Shown here in pieces: positions 27,015 through 34,182 of a stretch of DNA of 35,585 bases. Within the stretch, counting starts at the first letter, position 1. Every line of letters begins with the position of its first letter. The notes beneath the pieces are model-generated. The model was not told where the DNA came from. It ran no database searches and worked only from the letters and a program-made list of their open reading frames with translations. The translations under genes and the position numbers were made by a program. Source of the stretch: Desulfobacterales bacterium (GTDB lineage: Bacteria > Desulfobacterota > Desulfobacteria > Desulfobacterales > SKZT01); the NCBI GenBank assembly GCA_018399715.1, contig JAGYNR010000013.1, positions 1-35,585 of the forward strand, in the 5' to 3' direction.

Positions 27015-27260
27015 TTGAAAAAAAATAAGGCAGACTATATACTCGATTTTCGTGGAAGTTTATCTTCAATATCTTTGCTGAAAATGAGCCGGATTTTCAA
27101 ACAGATGAAATCAAGGCAAGTGATGGAGATTTTAGGGTCGGATCCGGATCTTCAAAAGGATCTTTTTAAAGTTTTGCCGGAGTCATCTTACGATCTGGTT
27201 TTCATGAATATTGTGGATGAAGAAGATTATTATCGGGTACAAATCAGAAAACGGCAGTGA
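27015..27260 (+). CDS. TusA/SirA-like protein lacking the CPxP cysteine motif
   Basis: An 81-residue protein whose fold pattern matches TusA: an initial strand YILDFRG, a helix SLLKMSRIFKQMKSRQ, then VMEILGSDPDLQKDL, and a final strand pair with YYRVQIRK. In TusA proteins the first loop reads DLRGxxCPxPxLK, with the cysteine carrying sulfur as a persulfide. Here the corresponding residues are SSIS, so cysteine and both prolines are absent and sulfur transfer by the usual route is not possible. A TTG start at 27015 is chosen because GAGGAGA lies six bases upstream; no in-frame ATG is near. It sits directly behind the sigma-54 promoter and ahead of the Hdr operon, suggesting a structural or regulatory role there. 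The function is not known. Confidence 0.7.
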   Translation: MKKNKADYILDFRGSLSSISLLKMSRIFKQMKSRQVMEILGSDPDLQKDLFKVLPESSYDLVFMNIVDEEDYYRVQIRKRQ

Positions 27261-27304
27261 CGTTTTCATGGTCGGGAACCTTTGAAATGGAAAGATTTTC
27301 TCTT

Positions 27305-27450
27305 ACTCGATGTTCAATTTTTTGTTAATTTGCCCAACTCCGGCGTTGGGAAAAAATTTTGATCCTCGAAATACTTAGTGTATGCTTGTGGTCAAAATTT
27401 TTTTTAAGCCTTGGATTTGAACTAATTTCCTGAAAACTTGAATATCGAGT
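27305..27450 (+). mobile_element. 146-bp inverted-repeat element (MITE-like), copy 2
   Basis: Same length and orientation as copy 1. Flanked by CTT on both sides (27302-27304 and 27451-27453) and followed by ACGTA, as in copy 1, suggesting a preferred NNTACGTA-type target with 3-bp duplication. It occupies most of the 220-base gap between the TusA-like gene and the Hdr selenoprotein gene, ending 30 bases before the latter's ATG. Any transcript from the sigma-54 promoter into the Hdr operon must read through its stem-loops. Confidence 0.85.
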
Positions 27451-27480
27451 CTTACGTAGTCAGAAATTAAAAAGGATGGA

Positions 27481-28806
27481 ATGATGTCAGAAGACGCAAT
27501 TAAAATTGAAGGTAAGAAAAAAAAGAGTTTGTTTATCGACAAGGTCCGCGAGATTCTACCGGATGGCGGAAACCTGAACATGTGCATTACTTGCGGTGCC
27601 TGTGCGTCAGGGTGTCCGGCGACCGGTCTGGAAAATATGGATCCTCGAAAATTTCTCAGAATGGCGGCTCTGGGGTTGGATGAAGAGATCACGAGTACGC
27701 CGTGGGTTTGGATGTGCACTGGTTGCCAGCGATGTATTTACGTCTGTCCCATGAAAATCAATATCCCGGAGCTGGTATATTATGCTCGGCAATCCTGGCC
27801 CAGAGAAGAAAGACCGAAAGGTATTCTGGGGTCTTGTGACATGGCGTTAAGAAATGATAGTTGCAGTGCAATGGGGGCATCTCCGGATGATTTTCAGTTT
27901 GTGGTCGAAGATGTCCTGGAGGAATACAGGGAGGCCCAGCCGGAATTTAAAGACATGGAAGCTCCCATTGATAAGGCCGGTGCTGAATTTTTTCTGAATC
28001 AAAATTCAAGGGAGCCGGTTACAGAACCCGATGAGATGGTTCCGTTATGGAAGATTCTTCACACGGTGGGGGTCGACTGGACCTATGGAAGCAAGGGATG
28101 GGGCGGCGAAAATTACTGTATGTTTTTAGCTGACGACGAAGCCTGGGAGCATGTGACCCGGACAGCACTCAATAAAGCCGATGAACTGGGATGTAAAATT
28201 TTTCTCAATACGGAGTGAGGGCACGTGACCTTCTCAGTCCTGGCAGGACTGAAAAAATTCAATATCGACCATAAATGTGAGGTCAAAAGCATCTATGAAT
28301 ATTATGCAAAATGGATCCGGGAAGGAAAACTTAAAGTTAATTCCGACTGGAACAAGGATTTGAAATTAAAGTTTACCGTTCAGGACCCTTGTCAGATCAT
28401 TCGTAAAAGCTACGGCGATCCGATTGCAGAAGATCTTCGCTTTGTGGTCAAATCAATCGTTGGAGAAGAAAATTTTATCGATATGACGCCCAACCGATCG
28501 AATAATTTTTGTTGCGGCGGTGGCGGCGGATTTCTTCAATCCGGATATGTGGATGCCCGTCGGGCCTATGGCAAAATAAAAGCAGATCAAATCCTTGCAA
28601 CCGGAGCCGATTACTGCATTGCGGCTTGCCACAACTGCCATGCCCAAATACATGATTTGGCTGAAGTAAATGACCATGCATGGCAAACTGTCCATTTGTG
28701 GACCATGATTTGCCTGTCGCTTGGAATTTTGGGCCCGAATGAACGGGAATATCTTGGAGATGATTTAAAAGAGGTAAATGTGTTTCATCCCGAAACGGCG
28801 CTATAA
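27481..28806 (+). CDS. Heterodisulfide reductase-like HdrC-HdrB (HdrD-type) fusion, selenoprotein with Sec at 28216-28218
   Basis: One 441-residue protein interrupted in frame by TGA at codon 246. The N-terminal HdrC-like domain has two [4Fe-4S] motifs: C35-xx-C-xx-C-xxx-C45 followed by P, and C79-xx-C-xx-C-xxx-C89 followed by P. The C-terminal HdrB-like half has a first CCG-type site with C213, C238 and U246 (NTE-U-GHVTFSVLAG), and a second with C344-C345-GGGGGF and C383-xx-C386. Homologous proteins read ECGH at this place, so Sec replaces a cluster- or substrate-binding Cys. The two halves are in the same frame, the downstream half lacks its own ribosome-binding site or plausible N terminus, and a SECIS-like hairpin follows the TGA. 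The protein probably passes electrons between HdrA and a disulfide or the MetFV partner. Start ATG at 27481 (or 27484) after AAGGA. An annotation that ignores Sec would split it at 28218. Confidence 0.88.
28219..28252 (+). promoter_or_regulatory. Bacterial SECIS element following the UGA codon at 28216
   Basis: TCAGTCC (28234-28240) pairs perfectly with GGACTGA (28246-28252) around a 5-base TGGCA loop, and two more U-A pairs extend it past one mismatch. The loop guanine at 28242 is 24 bases after the UGA and is the second loop base, the geometry described for SelB-binding SECIS hairpins in bacteria such as that of E. coli fdhF. Confidence 0.8.
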
Positions 28807-28905
28807 ACCGAAACCGGTTTGGCGCCGACTCGAACTGTGACAAGAGATTGTCATTGTCCGTTCAAGATTGAAATAAATGTAATATTAATCCTAAACCGAT
28901 GAAAG

Positions 28906-31900
28906 ATGAAGACAGTTATGAATAGTCACAATGAATCTCAATCGAACAATAAGGTCCTTGTCATCGGCGGTGGCCTCGGTGGGATACGAACGGCTCTGGA
29001 TCTGGCTGAAGCAGGTCGCAATGTGGTCCTGGTGGAAAAGGATTTTTCAATCGGAGGGCTGATGACTCAGCTCGACCGGACTTTTCCGACCAATAATTGT
29101 GATCTGTGTACAATTTCTCCTTATTTGTCAGAAAGCGTTCGCCAGCTTCCTATCGAGTTTTTATCCATGACCCGGGTTACCGAAGTTGAAGGAGAAGCCG
29201 GTGATTTCACTGTTACACTCAATACGGCACCCAGGTATATCGATCTGGATAAATGTACGGCCTGTGGCGATTGTTATAACAAATTTCCGGAATGTGTTCG
29301 GTTTACCCCAGGACTGGATCATCGCGCACCTACCTGTATGCGGTATCCCCATGCGACACCCCAGGCATTTTCTGTTGACATGGCAAAATGTAATGATATT
29401 CAGCAGGTAGTTGATATATGTCCGGCCGGAGCCATCGTTCCCGATGATAAGGGAACAACACAACAAATTTCTTGCGGTGCCATTGTACTGGCAACCGGTG
29501 CCGGGATTTTTGATCCCAGCGGCCTGGACAATTTCGGGTATAAGAATCAACCCGATGTGGTCACCAGTCTGGAATATGAACGTATTCTGTCGGCCTCCGG
29601 TCCGACGCATGGATATCTTTTAAGACCTTCTGATAATGAAAAACCCAAGAAAATTGCATGGATACAATGCATTGGCTCCAGAGGGATGCAAAAAGGAGCC
29701 AGCTCCTACTGTTCAAGTGCCTGTTGTATGTTTGCGCTCAAGGAAGCCATCGTTACCAAAGAACGATTCGGAGAAGATATTGAAACTACGATTTTCTTCA
29801 TGGATATGCGGACATTTGGTAAAGATTATGAGTGCTACCTGGAAAGGGCGAAAAATGAATTCGGGATTCGATTAGTCCGTTGTCGTCCTCACAGTGTCAT
29901 TCAAAGGCCGGGTTCTAATGTGCTTTCCATCTCATTTGCACCTTTTGACAGGAGTGAGTTGGTAACCGAAGAGTTTGATATAGTAGTGCTTTCAACCGGA
30001 TTTAAAGTAGCGGAGGATGTGAAAAAGCTGGCCCAGGATATGGGTATCGAGCTCAATGAGCATAATTTCGCAAAAACCAGTAATTTTCAGCCGGTTTCGA
30101 CATCCCGCCCCGGTATATATGTCTGCGGCATGTTTGAAAGCCCGAAAGATATTCCGGAAACGTTGATACAAGGAAGCGCGGCGGCATGTATGGCATCGTC
30201 AAATATGCCCGCTCCTGAAAAAGCCCCTGCATCAGAAGAAGATTTTCCACCTGAAAAAGATGTTACAGGCCAGCCGCCTCGAATCGGTGTCTTTATCTGT
30301 GACTGTGGAAATAATATCGGCGGTGTTATTGATGTAGAAGAGTTGGCTGAATATGCAGGGAATTTGTCTGATGTGGCGGTATCAAAAAGCGTTGGACAGG
30401 GCTGTACTCAGGAATCCATGAAAGAAATTCAGGATCTCATTGTTTCTGAAGACCTCAACCGTGTTGTTATTGGCGGTACTTCACCGAGAACCGAGGAACT
30501 AAAGTTTCAGGACCTGCTTCGCAGAGCCGGACTTAATCCGTATTTACTTGAGATTGCTAACATCAGGGATCAGGTCGCATGGGTTCACGGCGACAATCCT
30601 GAAAATGCCCTTAAAAAGGCTAAAAGCTTAATTCAAATGGCGGTATGTGCCGTAAAGAAAAACCGGCCTTTGATAGAGCAAACGCTTCCCATGAATAAAG
30701 ATGTTCTGGTCGTAGGCGGTGGGGTCTCCGGTATGAGTTCTGCTTTGGCCTTGGCCGATCAGGGATTCAAAGTCTTTTTGGTTGAAAAGGAAGATAAGCT
30801 GGGTGGCTTTGCAAAGAATCTGCGAAAGACCCTGGAAGGTGAAGATGTGGCAGGGGCACTCGGGGAGATGATTGAAAAAACCCAAACCCATGAAAACATT
30901 GAGGTGATTACTGGTGCCAACCTGGTAGATCATACCGGAAAAACCGGTATGTTCAGAACTGGTATACAAATCGGGCCGGAAAAATCCTATCGCCAGATTG
31001 ATCATGGTGCCACTATTCTGGCAACCGGTACTCAACCGAATCGACCCGCCGAGTATCTTTTGGATCAACACGAGGCGGTCATGACCCAGGCAGATGCGGG
31101 GATATTTATCGAAGATTCTCCCGAAAAGGTAAAGGCCCTGGAAAATATCGTTATGATTCAGTGTGTTGGGTCTCGTTGTCCGGACAATCCCAACTGCTCT
31201 CGGATTTGCTGCCAGGCAGCCGTTAAAAATGCCTTGCATATTCTGGATATTAACCCGGATGCCCAAATTTTTGTGCTGTACCGGGATATGCGCACCTACG
31301 GATTCCAGGAAGATTATTATCGTAAGGCCCGGGAGAAAGGCGTGATATTTATTCGTTATGAAGTGGATGCCCCTCCCAATGTTGAAGCCAGTGGAGACAA
31401 AGTGAATGTCACGTTTGTTGATCCGATTTTAAATCGACCCCTGATGGTCACGGCTGACAAATTGTTGCTGAGCACCGGATTTAAAGTCGATCAAAAGGCT
31501 ACAGAGCGTCTGGCACGAATTTTTAAACTTCCGAGAACCCATGATGGCTATTTTCTGGAGGAGCATGTTAAACTTCGGCCCATCGATCTTCCGGTTCCCG
31601 GATGTTTTGTCGCCGGAACAGCGCATAGCCCGAGACTGATTCGGGAAAGTATTGCCCAGGCACAGGCCGCAGCATCTAGAGTTCAAACCATATTGGCCAA
31701 AGACGTGATCCACTTAAGTCCGGTAGTGGCTCAGGTGGATGGAGATAAATGCGCAGCATGTCTGGTTTGTGTCCGGGCCTGTCCATTTAATGTACCGTAT
31801 ATTAATGCTGATGGTTATTCAGAAATTGATCCTGCCAAGTGTCATGGATGCGGTATTTGCGCTGCTGAATGCCCGGCAAAGGCCATTCAGCTCATGAAGT

Positions 31901-31959
31901 TTGAGGATGACCAGATTATGGCGAAATTAGAAGGACTTTTTGAAAGGAAGGTTGCCTGA
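28906..31959 (+). CDS. hdrA: HdrA-like flavoprotein, tandem fusion of two HdrA modules
   Basis: A 1017-residue soluble FAD iron-sulfur protein built of two HdrA units. Module 1: FAD loop GGGLGG at 21-26, NNCDLC at about 65-68, an inserted ferredoxin-like segment from about 117, and YCSSACCMFALKEA. That insert keeps CTACGDC, but its second motif has lost inner cysteines (CNDIQQVVDICP). Module 2: the usual HdrA N-terminal domain (GVFICDCGNNIGGVID, about 465), a second FAD loop GGGVSG near 604, NCSRICCQAAVKNA, and a C-terminal 2x[4Fe-4S] ferredoxin (C-AACLVCVRACP and CHGCGICAAECP, about 948-990). HdrA is the electron-bifurcating or electron-distributing core of Hdr complexes. Position between the HdrC/B fusion and mvhD fits such a complex. 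An ATG four codons in is an alternative start. Confidence 0.93.
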   Translation: MKTVMNSHNESQSNNKVLVIGGGLGGIRTALDLAEAGRNVVLVEKDFSIGGLMTQLDRTFPTNNCDLCTISPYLSESVRQLPIEFLSMTRVTEVEGEAGDFTVTLNTAPRYIDLDKCTACGDCYNKFPECVRFTPGLDHRAPTCMRYPHATPQAFSVDMAKCNDIQQVVDICPAGAIVPDDKGTTQQISCGAIVLATGAGIFDPSGLDNFGYKNQPDVVTSLEYERILSASGPTHGYLLRPSDNEKPKKIAWIQCIGSRGMQKGASSYCSSACCMFALKEAIVTKERFGEDIETTIFFMDMRTFGKDYECYLERAKNEFGIRLVRCRPHSVIQRPGSNVLSISFAPFDRSELVTEEFDIVVLSTGFKVAEDVKKLAQDMGIELNEHNFAKTSNFQPVSTSRPGIYVCGMFESPKDIPETLIQGSAAACMASSNMPAPEKAPASEEDFPPEKDVTGQPPRIGVFICDCGNNIGGVIDVEELAEYAGNLSDVAVSKSVGQGCTQESMKEIQDLIVSEDLNRVVIGGTSPRTEELKFQDLLRRAGLNPYLLEIANIRDQVAWVHGDNPENALKKAKSLIQMAVCAVKKNRPLIEQTLPMNKDVLVVGGGVSGMSSALALADQGFKVFLVEKEDKLGGFAKNLRKTLEGEDVAGALGEMIEKTQTHENIEVITGANLVDHTGKTGMFRTGIQIGPEKSYRQIDHGATILATGTQPNRPAEYLLDQHEAVMTQADAGIFIEDSPEKVKALENIVMIQCVGSRCPDNPNCSRICCQAAVKNALHILDINPDAQIFVLYRDMRTYGFQEDYYRKAREKGVIFIRYEVDAPPNVEASGDKVNVTFVDPILNRPLMVTADKLLLSTGFKVDQKATERLARIFKLPRTHDGYFLEEHVKLRPIDLPVPGCFVAGTAHSPRLIRESIAQAQAAASRVQTILAKDVIHLSPVVAQVDGDKCAACLVCVRACPFNVPYINADGYSEIDPAKCHGCGICAAECPAKAIQLMKFEDDQIMAKLEGLFERKVA

Positions 31960-32399
31960 TGGAAAATTTTGAACCGATAATTGTCGCCTTCTGTTGCCAA
32001 TATTGTCCCTATACGGCAGCGGATACTGCAGGAACCCAGCGGCTTTGTTACCCGGCCAATTTAAAAATTATTCGGGTTCCCTGTGCAGGAAAGGTTGACG
32101 CAATGCATATTCTAAAAGCCTTCGAAAAGGGAGCGGATGGCGTTGTTGTGGCCGCATGCCTGGAAGGAGACTGTCATTTTGAAACCGGCAACATAAAGGC
32201 CGCACGACGTGTGTCTTATATCAAAAAGCTCATGGAAGAAATCGGAGTTGAAGGAGAGCGTCTTGAAATGGTTATGTTGTCCGCTGGAATGGGGGATCGT
32301 TTTGCCGAAATGGCAACGGAAGTGACGGAAAAAATCCGTAAACTGGGTCCTAGTCCTATCAATCTCAACACTTCTTCCCAAAAACAGGAAGCGTGTTGA
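31959..32399 (+). CDS. mvhD: MvhD-like [2Fe-2S] hydrogenase/Hdr electron-transfer subunit
   Basis: A 146-residue protein of the MvhD/FrhD/FlpD family. Conserved features are CCQYCPYTAADTAG near the N terminus, IIRVPCAGKVD, GADGVVVAACLEGDCHF and ARRVSYIKKL; the five family cysteines can hold one [2Fe-2S] cluster. In Mvh-Hdr and MetFV-Hdr complexes this subunit passes electrons between HdrA and an oxidoreductase partner. Some homologues contain selenocysteine at the first site; here it is cysteine. The start shares a base with the hdrA stop (TGATG), implying coupled synthesis at fixed stoichiometry. Confidence 0.92.
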   Translation: MENFEPIIVAFCCQYCPYTAADTAGTQRLCYPANLKIIRVPCAGKVDAMHILKAFEKGADGVVVAACLEGDCHFETGNIKAARRVSYIKKLMEEIGVEGERLEMVMLSAGMGDRFAEMATEVTEKIRKLGPSPINLNTSSQKQEAC

Positions 32400-32427
32400 G
32401 CATATCCATAAAGGAGAGTGAACAAAG

Positions 32428-33096
32428 ATGATCACTGCTGAAAGAAAACCTTTAGAAGAGTTAATTGAATATGTCCGTCCCTATGATCGCATCCTTTTGG
32501 TAGGCTGCAACGAGTGTGTGACGGTCTGTGCGGCCGGAGGGCGAAAGGAAGTCGGACTTTTGGCTTCAGCGCTGAAGATGGCCTTTGCAAAAGAAGGTAA
32601 AACTATTGATATCAAGGAATTAACGCTTGAAAGACAGTGTGATCCCGAATATATCGAAGAGTTGGTGCCTCATATCGAAGATGTGGATGCAGTTATGTCC
32701 ATGGCCTGCGGATGCGGCGTCCAGGAAATTGCCAAACGCTTCAAAAATATACCGGTGTTTCCCGCTGTGAACACAAAGTTTATGGGAGCTTCGGAACAAC
32801 AGGGAATTTGGGCCGAACGATGTCAGGGATGCGGAGATTGTCTTCTGGGACTTACCGGGGGCATATGTCCCATCGCCCGATGCTCCAAGCACCTGATGAA
32901 CGGGCCTTGCGGCGGATCTACGAACGGTAAATGTGAAATCAGTCCGGATGTCGATTGTGTCTGGCAATTGATATGGGACAGGCTCAAAGCTTTGGGTATG
33001 GAAGACCGATATGAAGAAATAATACCCGCCAAAGATTGGCGAACAGCCGGGGGCGGTGGTCCACGAAAGATAATAAGGGAGGATTTGGCAGAATGA
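32428..33096 (+). CDS. metV: MetV, zinc/iron-sulfur partner of methylene-THF reductase
   Basis: A 222-residue cysteine-rich cytoplasmic protein of the MetV / MTHFR C-terminal family. Cysteine blocks seen are VGCNECVTVC (about 26-35), SMACGCGVQE, CQGCGDCLLGLTGGICPIARC, and GPCGGSTNGKCE. In acetogens MetV forms the core methylene-tetrahydrofolate reductase with MetF and links it to electron donors. The C-terminal half resembles the extension fused to some MetF proteins. A strong AAAGGAG ribosome-binding site precedes the ATG, and the stop overlaps the metF start as ATGA. Its place directly behind hdrA-mvhD argues that the Hdr module feeds, or draws electrons from, this reductase. Confidence 0.92.
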   Translation: MITAERKPLEELIEYVRPYDRILLVGCNECVTVCAAGGRKEVGLLASALKMAFAKEGKTIDIKELTLERQCDPEYIEELVPHIEDVDAVMSMACGCGVQEIAKRFKNIPVFPAVNTKFMGASEQQGIWAERCQGCGDCLLGLTGGICPIARCSKHLMNGPCGGSTNGKCEISPDVDCVWQLIWDRLKALGMEDRYEEIIPAKDWRTAGGGGPRKIIREDLAE

Positions 33097-34019
33097 AAAC
33101 CGAAAGCGTATTGGAAAAAGTCTTAGCATCAGGTAATCTTGCGGTTACTTCGGAATGTGGCCCTCCCAGAGGAACAAATGCGGAGATCATTAAAGCAAAG
33201 GGTGAACTGCTCAAGGGGAAAGTTGATGCTGTCAATGTTACGGATAATCAGACAGCTATGGTCCGCATGTCAAGTTTTGCAGCGAATGTTTTTTTAAAAC
33301 AGGCGGGATTAAATCCAATTTTACAAATGGTCACCCGGGATCGGAATCGACTTGCCATGCAGGCGGATATTCTTGGCGCATATGCCCACGGAATTAATAC
33401 AATGCTTTGTTTGTCAGGCGATCATCCCAGTTTTGGAGATCATCCCATGGCGGCCAACGTTCATGATATTGATTCTGTTCAGTTTATTCAGATGGTCAAG
33501 AAAATGCGCGATGAAGGTAAATTCCAGGGAGGTGCAGATATCGATAATCCTCCTAAGATGTTTATCGGTGCCGCGGCCAACCCTTTTGCTGACCCGTTTG
33601 AGCTTCGGGTCGCCCGCCTGGCTAAAAAAGTGGCTGCCGGTGTGGATTTTATTCAGACCCAATGTATTTATAATCTGGATAAATTTGAAAAATGGATGGA
33701 AGGCGTTCGGGCTCGGGGGCTTCATGAAAAATGTTATATATTGGCAGGTGTAACCCCAATGAAATCGGCGGGTATGGCACGTTACATGAAAAATAAGGTC
33801 CCGGGAATGGATGTTCCTGATGAAGTTGTCAAACGAATGGCCGGTGTTCCCAAGGAAAAAATGGCTGATGAGGGCATTGATATCTGTGTTGAAAGTATTC
33901 AGCGATTAAAAGAAGTCGAGGGTGTCGCTGGTTTCCATATTATGGCCATTGAATGGGAAAAAAAGGTGCCGGAGATTGTTGAAAGAGCGGGACTTTTGCC
34001 GAGGCCCACGGTCTCATAA
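33093..34019 (+). CDS. metF: 5,10-methylene-tetrahydrofolate reductase (MetF)
   Basis: A 308-residue TIM-barrel flavoenzyme (FAD or FMN) that interconverts methylene- and methyl-tetrahydrofolate, the last reductive step of the Wood-Ljungdahl methyl branch or the reverse in acetate oxidation. The start at 33093 (MKTESVLEKVLAS) has a GGGAGG ribosome-binding site. Family blocks seen are SECGPPRG (catalytic Glu region), VNVTDNQTA, the folate/flavin loop LCLSGDHP with FGDHPMA, FIGAAANPF, and FIQTQCIYNLDKFEKWM. Compared with E. coli MetF it is of the short-chain type that works with MetV. Last gene of the five-gene operon, followed by a strong terminator. Confidence 0.94.
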   Translation: MKTESVLEKVLASGNLAVTSECGPPRGTNAEIIKAKGELLKGKVDAVNVTDNQTAMVRMSSFAANVFLKQAGLNPILQMVTRDRNRLAMQADILGAYAHGINTMLCLSGDHPSFGDHPMAANVHDIDSVQFIQMVKKMRDEGKFQGGADIDNPPKMFIGAAANPFADPFELRVARLAKKVAAGVDFIQTQCIYNLDKFEKWMEGVRARGLHEKCYILAGVTPMKSAGMARYMKNKVPGMDVPDEVVKRMAGVPKEKMADEGIDICVESIQRLKEVEGVAGFHIMAIEWEKKVPEIVERAGLLPRPTVS

Positions 34020-34099
34020 GCTTCAAAATATGGATTATAAAAAGTTAAGGAATATATCAATCATATGAGTTAAATTTTTTTTGAATCCTTAATATATTT

Positions 34100-34151
34100 A
34101 GAGCGCAAAGATTGTTAATTTTTTTTCTTATCTTTGCGCTCTAATTGTTTT
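34100..34151 (+). terminator. Rho-independent terminator after metF
   Basis: A perfect 13-bp stem, AGAGCGCAAAGAT (34100-34112) with ATCTTTGCGCTCT (34130-34142), has a T-rich 17-base loop and is followed by AATTGTTTTT. It closes the hdr-mvhD-metVF transcript before cooC. The rest of the 34020-34182 gap is AT-rich and holds only the cooC leader. Confidence 0.8.
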
Positions 34152-34182
34152 TAAGGATAAATATGAAAGGAGTTTTATAAAA

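Noticed and set aside
27038-27050. A further ACTCGAT match inside the TusA-like gene as a possible third element end
   Set aside because: Only seven bases match and the rest of the 146-bp element is absent; it is coding sequence.
25246-27450. Composite transposon formed by the two 146-bp copies and the genes between them
   Set aside because: Each copy has its own target triplet duplicated, so they inserted independently; there is no transposase and the genes between them fit the surrounding regulatory unit.
28216-28218. Reading the TGA in the Hdr gene as a nonsense mutation making a pseudogene
   Set aside because: All cysteine motifs on both sides are intact, the frame is otherwise clean for 196 codons, the position is a family Cys, and a SECIS-like hairpin follows.
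28807-28905. Palindromes AAACCGGTTT and GGCGCC and a TGACA/TGTCA repeat between the Hdr fusion and hdrA
   Set aside because: Short and without a U-run or known operator match; too weak to call a terminator or regulatory site inside what is probably one operon.
30628-31266. 212-codon minus-strand open frame inside hdrA
   Set aside because: Antisense shadow of a highly conserved coding region; no start signals and no recognisable domain.
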